DNA of 29,904 nt, taken from the IMG/VR virus record IMGVR_UViG_3300003794_000010, positions 1 through 29,904 of that record; one strand, 5' to 3'. The stretch's first letter is position 1. Each line of letters opens with the position of its first letter. The notes under the pieces are model-generated. The model was not told the origin of the DNA, made no database searches, and was given only the letters and a program-made list of their open reading frames with translations. A program made the translations under genes and the position numbers. The stretch comes from a virus. Below are positions 1-7,117 of this stretch, piece by piece.

Positions 1-129
1 GTGACAGCTATCGCAAGGGATGAGTTCCCAGAGAACACAGCAGTATCGATCAAGGTTGTCGTTAGGGACGATACCGACTTCGCCATCTTTTCGGGGAGTC
101 TAACGTTTGAAGTTCAGTGGAACGATTAA
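1..129 (+). CDS. 3' part of an unidentified small protein
   Basis: The frame is open from the first base to a TAA at 127-129 and gives 42 residues, ending FEVQWND. The window happens to open with GTG, but no upstream sequence is available to test this as a start, so I treat the gene as partial. The residues alternate hydrophobic and polar, as in beta strands. I do not recognise a family. It runs toward the lysis cassette of the opposite strand and is followed by a terminator at 210-247. It may be a host gene or a gene at the left end of the prophage. Confidence 0.45.
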   Translation: MTAIARDEFPENTAVSIKVVVRDDTDFAIFSGSLTFEVQWND

Positions 130-209
130 CTGACGCCCTACCTCAAAATAGCTATGTCCCTTTTCTTCAAAAGGGCGATCTCACCTCGACCAACCAACGG
201 ACTGCTGGG

Positions 210-247
210 GGCTCGGACGGGAAAAACGGCCGGGCCTTCTTTTTTTA
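210..247 (+). terminator. Rho-independent terminator
   Basis: GGCTCGG (210-216) can pair with CCGGGCC (230-236) through one G-U pair, followed by a T-rich tract (237-246) with seven T in a row. It lies 80 bases after the stop of the plus-strand gene at 1-129 and just beyond the end of the converging late operon, so it marks the boundary between the two transcription units. Confidence 0.6.
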
Positions 248-257
248 TGCCGCACGA

Positions 258-515
258 TTATCTGACTTTGCAGTAGGCATCCCGGGTAGCGTTGTTGGCC
301 CGAACTTGTACCTGCGTTTCCGGTGTGTCCCGGCTGGAATAGGTTGTCGGCTTCCACGCCCTGCAGACATCCGAGGCGACCGAGCCCACGGTCTTCGCCG
401 CGTCAGTCCCGCCGGTAAGGGTCGAGAGGGTCGGGCTGCACGCTGCCAGAACGCACAGCATCGCCAGCAGAAACGGCAGCGTCCACGCGCTTCCGGTGAA
501 GGTTTTCCAGCTCAT
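258..515 (-). CDS. Rz1-like outer-membrane spanin lipoprotein
   Basis: The 85-residue product has a charged N-terminus, a hydrophobic stretch and a lipobox (LAAC, Cys at residue 25), so it should be exported, cleaved and lipidated. The mature part is about 60 residues with two further cysteines. Its first 113 bases lie in another frame inside the 3' half of the upstream gene (403-609), the classic embedded Rz/Rz1 arrangement, and it is the last gene of a holin-endolysin cassette. Known o-spanins join an inner-membrane partner to disrupt the outer membrane at lysis. The start at 515 follows an AAGG-type ribosome site. The assignment rests on architecture and position rather than on recognised sequence similarity. 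Confidence 0.6.
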   Translation of the reverse strand: MSWKTFTGSAWTLPFLLAMLCVLAACSPTLSTLTGGTDAAKTVGSVASDVCRAWKPTTYSSRDTPETQVQVRANNATRDAYCKVR

Positions 516-609
516 TGAGCACTGCCTTTTCTATATCGATCCGTTCAGCCCGCCGGGCGACGTAGCCGGCGAGCTGCAGGATGATTTTGAGGACCGCCAG
601 CCAGGTCAT
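403..609 (-). CDS. Rz-like inner-membrane spanin
   Basis: The 68-residue protein begins with a short hydrophobic segment (about residues 2-18) followed by a charged helix rich in Arg, Glu and Lys and a Pro-rich tail ending DPYRRD, which fits an i-spanin with one membrane anchor and a periplasmic coiled region. The ATG at 609 overlaps the stop of the holin gene (ATGA), so I chose it over a longer upstream start at 750, which would overlap the holin for most of its length. The lipoprotein gene 258-515 starts inside its 3' half. It is shorter than lambda Rz (153 residues), so the periplasmic part is small. Confidence 0.55.
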   Translation of the reverse strand: MTWLAVLKIILQLAGYVARRAERIDIEKAVLNELENLHRKRVDAAVSAGDAVRSGSVQPDPLDPYRRD

Positions 610-842
610 GCGGATGTCGGCTTGTTCGGAGGAAACCACCAGACGAAGAACGTGTTGACCGCGGCCAGCACGGCACCGGTGATCTGGGCAGTCGTGAAGC
701 CGAAGACGGTGCAGATCTGATCGAGATCGGCAGTCGGGCCAGGAACGCACTCGGCGATGCCCTTGGTGCTGAGCCAGACGAGCAGGATGGCGACCGCGTT
801 ACCGATGACGGCAGCGGCAAGCTTGCTGTAATTTCCGAACAT
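606..842 (-). CDS. Putative holin
   Basis: The 78-residue protein has two predicted membrane spans (about residues 8-24 and 50-67) separated by a short acidic loop with two cysteines, and a basic end (PPNKPTSA). Size, topology and place between the endolysin and the spanin pair support a class II-like holin that permeabilises the inner membrane to release the endolysin. The start at 842 has an AAAGGAAA ribosome site; a longer frame to 953 would run into the endolysin gene. No sequence family was recognised, so the call rests on topology and synteny. Confidence 0.65.
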   Translation of the reverse strand: MFGNYSKLAAAVIGNAVAILLVWLSTKGIAECVPGPTADLDQICTVFGFTTAQITGAVLAAVNTFFVWWFPPNKPTSA

Positions 843-859
843 GGGATTTCCTTTCGAGG

Positions 860-1630
860 TTAGAGCTTGGATTGCACCATGGCGCGCATTTGATCGCCGA
901 TCGGGATCGCGCCTTGGATCGAGGTGTCGAAAGGCAGGCGGGCGATATCCCACTTACCCCTCTGGGTGATCTTGAGGGTGGTTTGCACTTCGGCGTGGCT
1001 GAGGACTGTCTTGCGATCAACCTTGATGCCGTAGCGCTTGCAGAGCTGGGCCAGGACGTAGACCAGCGCATTCCACTGCGTTCTGGTGATGGGCTGCTTG
1101 CCTGCGCTGAACGGGCTCTCGACGGCGCCTGCCATGCCGCAAAGCGAGACGCCGATCGAGCCGGTGTTGCAATTGAGAGTATGGGCCGCGTACCCGGCCT
1201 TGGCCTTCGGCTCAGTGTTCAGCGCGATCGACGGCTTGCCGCGGACGAGCTTGCCGTCTCCCTCGATCAGGATGTGGTAGTGATCCCGGTCGAGGTCGCT
1301 GGCTTTGTTCTGACCGGCTGTCCAATGAAAGATGATCCGGGAGATTTTCGCGTCGGGCAGCCAATCGGCGGGGATGATGCCGAGACTGGCGCGAGCTTCA
1401 TCGGCTGTGGTTGCCCCGGTCCCTGGCGGGAAAAGGGGAGCCGTAGGCGGGGCTTCTGTTGAAAGTGGCGCCTTCAAGCCATTGACGCTTCGGAGCGTCG
1501 CCAGCTCGTCGAGGGCCTTGTTGACGGCGATGATGCTTTCGGAACCGAAGTCCCCGTCAGCGCCAAAATGAGGCAGCGGGTAGCCAAGCGCGATCAAGCG
1601 CCGCTGCAGAGCCTGCACGGTCGTGTTCAT
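860..1630 (-). CDS. Endolysin: N-acetylmuramoyl-L-alanine amidase with N-terminal peptidoglycan-binding-like region
   Basis: 256 residues. Residues 1-45 resemble a peptidoglycan-binding repeat (VQALQRRLIALGY then DGDFGSES). After a Pro/Thr-rich linker (about 55-75) comes an Amidase_2-type domain (about 95-250): FHWTAG with His102, the segment DHYHI (116-120), SHAEV with His212, and GKWDI with Lys226 and Asp228. His102, His212 and Asp228 fit the zinc ligands of this family, which cuts the amide bond between N-acetylmuramic acid and L-alanine. No signal peptide is seen, so export should depend on the holin at 606-842. The start at 1630 has an AGGA site. Confidence 0.88.
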   Translation of the reverse strand: MNTTVQALQRRLIALGYPLPHFGADGDFGSESIIAVNKALDELATLRSVNGLKAPLSTEAPPTAPLFPPGTGATTADEARASLGIIPADWLPDAKISRIIFHWTAGQNKASDLDRDHYHILIEGDGKLVRGKPSIALNTEPKAKAGYAAHTLNCNTGSIGVSLCGMAGAVESPFSAGKQPITRTQWNALVYVLAQLCKRYGIKVDRKTVLSHAEVQTTLKITQRGKWDIARLPFDTSIQGAIPIGDQMRAMVQSKL

Positions 1631-1713
1631 ATTGATTATCCTTGTGAATATCCAGCTTCGCTCAAGTTAGCTCTTGCTAACTTAGAATCTCAAAAATCAA
1701 GGAGACGGGTAGC

Positions 1714-1824
1714 GTGAGTTACGAGTGGGACATTGAGCGGTATATTGCAGCCCAGGACAGGAGGCGTAGCGCGTCGATCACGCTGCTCCTCCTTCCGCTC
1801 ATTTTCTATTTTCTGATGTTCTAA
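1714..1824 (+). CDS. Tiny membrane protein with YEWD N-terminus (copy 1)
   Basis: A GTG start preceded by GGAG at 1701-1704 opens a 36-residue frame beginning VSYEWDIERY, continuing with an Arg-rich stretch and ending in a single hydrophobic segment (about residues 22-36). It shares the Y-E-W-D N-terminus and the basic-then-membrane layout with the protein at 1905-2033, 80 bases downstream. Both face against the late operon. The short N-terminal part would lie in the cytoplasm. No function is known to me. The shared motif and ribosome site argue that it is real despite its size. Confidence 0.55.
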   Translation: MSYEWDIERYIAAQDRRRSASITLLLLPLIFYFLMF

Positions 1825-1904
1825 TCAACCGTTGCAAAGATGCACTCGACTCCCGGGCAGCACGGTGTTTCACTCTGAAGCAGTGAGGCGTGAGGGGGCG
1901 AGTA

Positions 1905-2033
1905 ATGGTTTACGAGTGGGATGCTCGACGAGCGAAACGTGCGTCTTTGATTAGGATGATCACAGCCTTATTGGCCGGTCTGATTGTTGCGGGTATCCCC
2001 GCCTGGATCGTAACCAAAGCTATCGAGCTTTAG
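1905..2033 (+). CDS. Tiny membrane protein with YEWD N-terminus (copy 2)
   Basis: 42 residues starting MVYEWDARRAKRAS, then one membrane span (about residues 17-36) and a short tail. A G-rich stretch (1892-1899, AGGGGGCG) about six bases before the ATG can act as a ribosome site. It is related to the 1714-1824 product by the YEWD box at the same distance from the N-terminus, followed by Arg residues and a hydrophobic helix. The two look like a diverged tandem pair forming a small plus-strand block between the tail-fibre genes and the endolysin. No function recognised. Confidence 0.55.
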   Translation: MVYEWDARRAKRASLIRMITALLAGLIVAGIPAWIVTKAIEL

Positions 2034-2057
2034 ATAATGCCGGGCCGCGCCCCGATC

Positions 2058-2345
2058 TTATTCGGCCGGAGCGTAGGTCAGGACTTCTGCTGGCGTCGCA
2101 GTGATTGCCGCGATACGCTGGTTGTTGACGATCGGATCGGCATCGACGATAGGCGCATTGGTGAAGTCTGCGGCGATGACCGAACCCGCATTCGGGATGG
2201 ATGCCCAGATCCAATAGGGATTCCCAACCCCCGCAATGGCCTTGACATACTGGCCCTGATTGCCGTTGGCGGTCGTGACGACGCGAAGGCTTGTGACGCC
2301 CTGATAGGTGATGTTGCAGACCATTTTCATTGGTGTGGTTCCCAT
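2058..2345 (-). CDS. Hypothetical phage protein downstream of tail fibre (95 aa)
   Basis: 95 residues, rich in Ala, Val, Thr and Asn, apparently beta-rich, with no membrane segment or signal peptide. I do not recognise a family. It follows the 115-aa gene with two bases between stop and start, so both are probably on one message from the tail-fibre region. In-frame ATGs at 2330 and 2324 are alternative starts; 2345 gives the tightest spacing. Position suggests a fibre-associated or minor structural role, which is inference. Confidence 0.6.
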   Translation of the reverse strand: MGTTPMKMVCNITYQGVTSLRVVTTANGNQGQYVKAIAGVGNPYWIWASIPNAGSVIAADFTNAPIVDADPIVNNQRIAAITATPAEVLTYAPAE

Positions 2346-2347
2346 GG

Positions 2348-2695
2348 TTACAGTGCTCGCATGATGATGATGGAAATGCAGGCTGGGTCTGCTGGCGTTC
2401 CGGCCAGGTCAGTGGTTGTGACGGTGAAACCATCCACGCTGTAATCGTCTGGCTGCACGTAACAGCGGAAAAGACCGCCATCGAAGACGTTGACGATGTA
2501 ATCGGTATCGGGCTGAGGGGTGCCGAAGAACATCAGGAACTTGCCAGTGTCGATCGCGAAGCCGCCGGCAATGGCGCTATCGGCAGCGAACCCTTCGACC
2601 AAGCCGTCATTGATCGAGAGCTTGGCGGACGCGATGGTCTGAGGCGTCCGGGTGACAGGCGGGATTCGTGAGGTGTCGATCGAGACAATGCTCAT
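2348..2695 (-). CDS. Hypothetical phage protein near tail fibre (115 aa)
   Basis: 115 residues with alternating hydrophobic and polar segments and many Asp and Thr, as in small beta-sandwich virion proteins. No known motif seen. The ATG at 2695 overlaps the stop of the upstream 74-aa gene by four bases (ATGA) and has a GGAG site, indicating translational coupling. It could be a fibre cap, base or decoration protein; sequence alone cannot tell. Confidence 0.6.
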   Translation of the reverse strand: MSIVSIDTSRIPPVTRTPQTIASAKLSINDGLVEGFAADSAIAGGFAIDTGKFLMFFGTPQPDTDYIVNVFDGGLFRCYVQPDDYSVDGFTVTTTDLAGTPADPACISIIIMRAL

Positions 2696-2916
2696 GCGCC
2701 TACTCCATCAGTAAGGTCCGCTTCGTTCACGACCCACCCCATTCTCTCCGATCGGTCGGGCGGAAGATCAGACTCGTCGATGATCTTGAAGGGTAGGCCC
2801 GTCGGCACCGCGATTGCGCCGATCTCCTCCATCGTGTGGGTTTCGTAAGCATGGGACGCAGGCCAGAAGACCGCCGCGAGGCCATCCGGTCGCCGATAGA
2901 TAATCACTTGTGACAT
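2692..2916 (-). CDS. Small conserved-type phage protein next to tail fibre (74 aa)
   Basis: 74 residues. It opens with IIYRRPDG, has a middle TMEEIGAIAVP, and KIIDESDLPPDRSERMGWV toward the end. As I recall, small proteins of this pattern recur beside fibre genes in phages of Gram-negative bacteria and are usually annotated as hypothetical. The start at 2916 has a strong AAGGAG site, 12 bases after the stop of the tail fibre. A role in fibre assembly is an inference from position. Confidence 0.65.
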   Translation of the reverse strand: MSQVIIYRRPDGLAAVFWPASHAYETHTMEEIGAIAVPTGLPFKIIDESDLPPDRSERMGWVVNEADLTDGVGA

Positions 2917-2928
2917 GAAATTAGCTCC

Positions 2929-4068
2929 TTACCAGAGGACCGCGAGCATGACGTAGTCGCAATCAACCTGGTTGTTGGTCCCTTGGGTGAGGCATTTGAC
3001 CGAAAACCCTGCCGTAGTCGGCGCAACATCGATATGCGCGCTTCCGTTGTACGATGAAAAGGGTACGCACTGAGCGCTTGCCAGACTGGTTGACGCCGGC
3101 ACGCGGCAGGTCGGGACTACGGCATAGTTCGCGTGAGGTGGGGCAACACTGAACACGGGAGCGTATTGACCGACGCCGTTGTCGGTCACACCGAGAATAT
3201 CATTGCTTGCGCGAACAGCGAGGGTGCCGGTCCCGTTGAAGTTCACCCACGCCTGCACAGCGTCGGTAATGCCGAGGTTGGTTTTTGCTCCGGCCGCGGT
3301 AGAAGCGCCGGTCCCCCCATTGGCGACGGCGAGTGCTGTTCCAGACCAATTGCCGTTGTTGACGGTATTCAGCGTCGATAGCGTCCCAAGCCCCAGCCCC
3401 GTCCTCGCCGTCGCCTGCGTTGTCCCTCCCGTGCCTCCGTTCGCGACAGCGAGCGCTGTGCCGGACCAATCCGAATTATTGATAGTCGATTGGGTAGCGA
3501 GGGAGCCGAGCCCGAGGGTCGCCCTGACAGTTGCGGCGTCTGCGTCGTCGAGAATGGTGCGAGCGAATGCCGTGAGTGACGAAGTGGCATACGTATCCAA
3601 CGCGGTGGTGTAAATCAGTTGGTTTGCAGCGGTCGTAAGACCAGCGATGGACTGGAGGCCCGCATCTTGAGCTTGCACGTTCGTACCAATCACGAGACCT
3701 AGAGTGGTCCGCGCCGCTGCGGCGTCAACATCATCGATGAGCGAGCGCCCGTAAGAGGTGATCGTCGTCACCGCCGCCGTGTCGACGCCGGTCGTGTAGA
3801 TCATCCTATCGGCGACCGTGGTGAGCCCCGCGATCGACTGCAACAGAGCGTCCTGAGCCTGGACATCGGTTCCGATCACCAATCCGAGGTTTGTGCGCGC
3901 GCCACTTGCCGTCGTCGCACCGGTACCGCCGGCAGTGACCGGGCGTGCAGCATTCGCGTCGGCCGCGAAGTCGTCGAGCTGGGCGTTGTACGGCGCCGAT
4001 TGGATCGTCGTGTTTGGCGTACCCTTCGACCCCGAAAGAAGCGAAAAGACGCCACCAGTTCTAGGCAT
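2929..4068 (-). CDS. Repetitive tail fibre protein
   Basis: 379 residues. After an N-terminal part (1-45) come repeated units: LGLVIGT followed by VQAQDA at about 61 and 123 (period 62 residues), then two 40-residue units with [15 protein letters not shown] or its variant, ending near residue 268. Gly/Thr repeats with the AxGGTGA motif are typical of trimeric phage fibre shafts. The C-terminal 110 residues are non-repetitive and should hold the receptor-binding tip. The start at 4068 has an AGGAG site. A terminator-like hairpin lies just upstream at 4088-4113. The receptor is unknown. Confidence 0.85.
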   Translation of the reverse strand: MPRTGGVFSLLSGSKGTPNTTIQSAPYNAQLDDFAADANAARPVTAGGTGATTASGARTNLGLVIGTDVQAQDALLQSIAGLTTVADRMIYTTGVDTAAVTTITSYGRSLIDDVDAAAARTTLGLVIGTNVQAQDAGLQSIAGLTTAANQLIYTTALDTYATSSLTAFARTILDDADAATVRATLGLGSLATQSTINNSDWSGTALAVANGGTGGTTQATARTGLGLGTLSTLNTVNNGNWSGTALAVANGGTGASTAAGAKTNLGITDAVQAWVNFNGTGTLAVRASNDILGVTDNGVGQYAPVFSVAPPHANYAVVPTCRVPASTSLASAQCVPFSSYNGSAHIDVAPTTAGFSVKCLTQGTNNQVDCDYVMLAVLW

Positions 4069-4087
4069 TGCGTTCTCCTAATGTAGA

Positions 4088-4113
4088 GAAAGCCCCGCGA
4101 TTGCGAGGCCTTT
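4088..4113 (-). terminator. Terminator-like hairpin ahead of the tail fibre gene
   Basis: Read on the minus strand, GGCCTCGC (4110-4103) pairs with GCGGGGCT (4098-4091) around the loop AATC, with two G-U pairs and two extra A-T pairs, followed by TTTCTCT. On the plus strand the same bases give mismatches, so it is better formed in leftward transcripts. It lies just upstream of the ribosome site of the tail fibre, where it could attenuate late transcription. Confidence 0.5.
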
Positions 4114-4185
4114 CAAGGATGTCGGCGGTTCGGATTCGACTCTTGCGGAGGTTGTGCGATGATCCTGGGAATGGAGGAAAAGCAC

Positions 4186-4512
4186 ATGTCCGAAGACGAA
4201 CCGAGAGAAGCCAGATCGAATGACGTAGTTCTCACGAGCGGTAAGAAAATCGCCGTTGGCTCTGAGTGGTGGACCCTTGAAAACACCGACGTTGCCGTCG
4301 ACTATGTCGATCTAATTACCGAGGCCCGCCAATTTAACGGGGTCGTACACCTTTCCCTGGGCGCAGGCGTTCGCGACGCCAATAATGCCGGTGTAGTCAG
4401 GGTCAGCACTCGCTTTCGGATGAATCTTCTGGTTGCTCAAGGTCTGCACAGTTTGCTCGGGAGCATGATTTCGGACGCGCTTAAGCCAGTTGACAAGTCT
4501 CAGGCCAATTGA
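4186..4512 (+). CDS. Hypothetical protein, first gene of a plus-strand block (108 aa)
   Basis: 108 residues with an acidic, polar N-terminus and a body with the segment SLGAGVRDANNAGVVRVSTRFRM cut here into SLGAGVRDANN and VVRVSTRFRM, which looks beta-rich, then a helix near the C-terminus. The ATG at 4186 is preceded by GGAGG at a good distance and is preferred over the ATG at 4159. No membrane segment. The residues around 60-95 resemble small cytoplasmic proteins of unknown function; I make no functional call. It is transcribed against the late operon. Confidence 0.6.
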   Translation: MSEDEPREARSNDVVLTSGKKIAVGSEWWTLENTDVAVDYVDLITEARQFNGVVHLSLGAGVRDANNAGVVRVSTRFRMNLLVAQGLHSLLGSMISDALKPVDKSQAN

Positions 4513-4543
4513 GCTTTTCATCGTCTTCTCCTATGTTGCGGGC

Positions 4544-4804
4544 ATGATCCGTGCCCTTCTCTTTATGATTGCTGTGGTGGTCTTAGTTTTCGGCCTATTC
4601 TGGTGGTCAGGAGCAAACCGAGCCGAAGCGTTCGGATACTGCGAGATGCGCCGAATGGAGCAATCCATTCCGATGCAAAACGCGAACATCTACATCGACC
4701 ACTGCATGGCGTCGCGCGGATTCAACCGGCCTCCAGGTGGGTGCAGTTACGACCTCCCCGCCTATCCCTTCTGTTATGAGCCGGCGTGGGTCTTTTGGCG
4801 TTAG
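4544..4804 (+). CDS. Small membrane-anchored cysteine-containing protein (86 aa)
   Basis: 86 residues: one hydrophobic N-terminal segment (about 3-22) that is a membrane anchor or signal sequence, then an extracytoplasmic part with four cysteines and a CMASRGF motif reminiscent of small exported proteins of rhizobia that carry C-M-x-x-x-G-[FY]. A frame extended to a TTG at 4490 would overlap the previous gene; the ATG at 4544 is preferred although no clear ribosome site precedes it. Function unknown. Confidence 0.5.
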   Translation: MIRALLFMIAVVVLVFGLFWWSGANRAEAFGYCEMRRMEQSIPMQNANIYIDHCMASRGFNRPPGGCSYDLPAYPFCYEPAWVFWR

Positions 4805-4850
4805 GTAACGCCAATTGCCCGGTTGCCCGAACTACGGTATTTCATTGCAT

Positions 4851-5096
4851 ATGCAGATCGACCACGACCCTAATGAACCATCGCGAAAGGCGCTGAAAAT
4901 CATCGGCGTGTTGACCGCCGTGATTGTGCTTTCGGTTATGGTTCCTGTTGCCGGAGGCCTGCGCTGGACCGTTGACCAACTTCCCGAATGGCTAATCGGC
5001 GTTTTATTCGTCGGGTTCATGTGCTTTGCCGCCGGCTTTTATAGCGGCCGTTGGGATGCAAAGCGTCAGTTTCGGACGCCCGGAAGAGACGAATAA
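4851..5096 (+). CDS. Two-span membrane protein (81 aa)
   Basis: 81 residues: a short cytoplasmic N-terminus, membrane spans at about residues 16-36 and 46-66, and a basic C-terminus. The start is uncertain: the ATG at 4851 lacks a good ribosome site and a TTG at 4815 is possible. Its last 31 bases overlap the 3' end of the converging 683-aa gene on the other strand. Small two-span membrane proteins among phage cargo can act in superinfection exclusion, but nothing here proves that. Confidence 0.5.
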   Translation: MQIDHDPNEPSRKALKIIGVLTAVIVLSVMVPVAGGLRWTVDQLPEWLIGVLFVGFMCFAAGFYSGRWDAKRQFRTPGRDE

Positions 5097-7117
5097 CCTG
5101 CAAGTCCGCCCCCACGGGTCAGAGCCCTTACAGCCCCCTCGCGCTGTTGGTCGATTACGTTTCTCTGCCCGCGCTTCAGGATCGCCTCGACGATCTGGTC
5201 ACGCGAAGTGCCCGTAGCAACACTGAGCTTGCCGATATCCTCCGCCAGCTTCCCGGCATTCGTTTCGGCATTGCCCTGAACCATCCGCTTGATGATCGAC
5301 CGGGCGAGCCGCGCCGTTGTGCCGGCGAGAGTGGCGTCGGACGGGATCTCCTGGCCCTTGGCGACTTCGTCGAGGAACTGGTTGAACCGGGTTCCCATCG
5401 CCGTGTCCGAGCCGCGCGTCACGCGGTTGGCGGTATCACCGAAGACCGTTTCCCGGTCGATCGCATTCAAGACATTATCCGCCGGCTCCTGGCCGAACAG
5501 CATGCCGAGCTTTTCCCGGTTCCAATCGCCCTCACCCCGCACGGTATTGCGCAGCGCGGTCGTGTCATTCGCTTTTGTCCCGATCGCCCGATAAAGCTCG
5601 CCAAGCGCACTTTGACGCATCCGGGTTGGCACGGCTGACGGGCCGATCTGCATCCCCTGAGGCAATGCACCTTCCGTCAATGCCTCCTGAAGCTCAACGG
5701 GCCGCATCGCGCTCGCCTCGTTATTCAGGATCGGCCGGCCTGTCCCAAGCGCTTCCAACTGTCGCGATAGTTCGGAATAACCAGCGTCAACTTCCTTGAT
5801 GCGCGGAACCGATGCCCTGAGCGCATCGTCGATCATCTGGCGGGCTTCGGTCAGCGCCGAAATGACTTTCGGATTCTGCTCCGTCGCCAAAACACCATCA
5901 ATCGCCTGGCGAGTCTGAAAGGCAACGGAGGGATCGTTGGTTACGGCCTCCCCACCAAAGTCATTCAGCATGCCGCGGACGCGCTGAAGCTGGCGCTGTG
6001 CGTCCCCGCGCAACGTCGAAATAGAATGATCAAGGTCGTCGGTGATGGGCGTAAAATCGTATGGCACACGCTCCCGCATGACCGGGCCGTATCGCCGAGC
6101 CAACTGAGCGCGGCCGCCTTCAATCTCGCGCGCGATCTGAGAGGGAACCGGATCTGGGCCAAGATTGGTGGCGACATCGGCGCGCAGTCGGGTATTTGCC
6201 AGACCGGCGCGTTCATTCAGCGGGTCTACGATAATCCCGCGTGTCCCCGGTCGAGCTGCGGCACCGCGCGCAACGCCCAACCATTCCGGCGAAACGTCGG
6301 CGAGCATGGCCTCCGGGCCAAGGTTGTCGAGGGATGATCGATAGCGGGCAAGCTTGCCCGGGTCAGACAGCTCGTTGACGACATACTTTCGGCCCTGCTC
6401 TGACAGCGACGACAGGGCGTCATTGCTTTCGCCAAGGATTCGACGGGTGAGCGCGGATGCAAGCCTATTCGCACCGGCCGCCAGCGGTACAGTCGCCATT
6501 CCTGCGCCGATCCCGATCAACCCTTCTTTCATTCCTTGTTGAGCGCGAGCCGTCGCATCGCCCTCACCCGCTCCAAAGCCCTGAACCGCTCCAGTAGCCC
6601 CACCGGCAACACCACCTGAAATAAGCCGCGCTCCCGTGGAAACTCCGGTGTTCCCGAGAGCATAATTTCCGATCACCGGAGCGGCCTTCAGCAGAGCGCC
6701 GCCCGAACCCACGCCGCCTGCAATTTTCAGGCCTGTCGAGACATAGGGATGGTCGTTGTCGAACTCGTCGTCTTTCCGCCGCTGGATGCCAAGCGCCTGA
6801 TCGTAGCGTTCGCCCCAAGTCGCGCCGGGAAGCTTCTCATATCCCCTATCCGGCAACATCGGGTCGATAAGCGGCGCCAGCGTTGCGTTTGTGGCAGCGT
6901 TCAGCTCGTCCAGATAAGAGCCAATACCGAGCGAACCGCGCGCGAGCGAACGGACGCCGCCCTCGATGCCGCCGGAGCGCTCTGGACGATTTCCGCGGCC
7001 GCCTGCAGCCATCTGTGTGGCAATCTCGTTGACGGTCGCCTCCTGATCCTCTGGAGAGAGGGTCTTGAAGCTATCATCAACCGTAATTTTGACGCCGTTG
7101 ACGGTAAGGGTTGCCAT
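5066..7117 (-). CDS. Large internal virion / DNA-ejection-type protein (683 aa)
   Basis: 683 residues. The N-terminus (TVNGVKITVDDSF, then LSPEDQEATVNEIA) is a short module that recurs at the start of large late proteins of alphaproteobacterial podophages. Residues about 125-220 form a Gly/Ala-rich hydrophobic region that could be membrane-active, and the rest is mostly helical and charged. It is the last of a run of overlapping genes that includes a tail-lysozyme protein, and its start overlaps that gene's stop by one base. Large helical proteins here are commonly ejected with the DNA to form a channel through the envelope. No catalytic motif seen. Confidence 0.6.
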   Translation of the reverse strand: MATLTVNGVKITVDDSFKTLSPEDQEATVNEIATQMAAGGRGNRPERSGGIEGGVRSLARGSLGIGSYLDELNAATNATLAPLIDPMLPDRGYEKLPGATWGERYDQALGIQRRKDDEFDNDHPYVSTGLKIAGGVGSGGALLKAAPVIGNYALGNTGVSTGARLISGGVAGGATGAVQGFGAGEGDATARAQQGMKEGLIGIGAGMATVPLAAGANRLASALTRRILGESNDALSSLSEQGRKYVVNELSDPGKLARYRSSLDNLGPEAMLADVSPEWLGVARGAAARPGTRGIIVDPLNERAGLANTRLRADVATNLGPDPVPSQIAREIEGGRAQLARRYGPVMRERVPYDFTPITDDLDHSISTLRGDAQRQLQRVRGMLNDFGGEAVTNDPSVAFQTRQAIDGVLATEQNPKVISALTEARQMIDDALRASVPRIKEVDAGYSELSRQLEALGTGRPILNNEASAMRPVELQEALTEGALPQGMQIGPSAVPTRMRQSALGELYRAIGTKANDTTALRNTVRGEGDWNREKLGMLFGQEPADNVLNAIDRETVFGDTANRVTRGSDTAMGTRFNQFLDEVAKGQEIPSDATLAGTTARLARSIIKRMVQGNAETNAGKLAEDIGKLSVATGTSRDQIVEAILKRGQRNVIDQQREGAVRALTRGGGLAGYSSLPGVRN

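Noticed and set aside
1-250. Left attachment site matching the tRNA-Arg end
   Set aside because: No repeat of the tRNA 3' sequence was found by reading; the left boundary is not in the window.
2041-2052. GGGC/GCCC hairpin after the 95-aa gene
   Set aside because: Only four pairs with a three-base loop and no T-run; too weak for a terminator.
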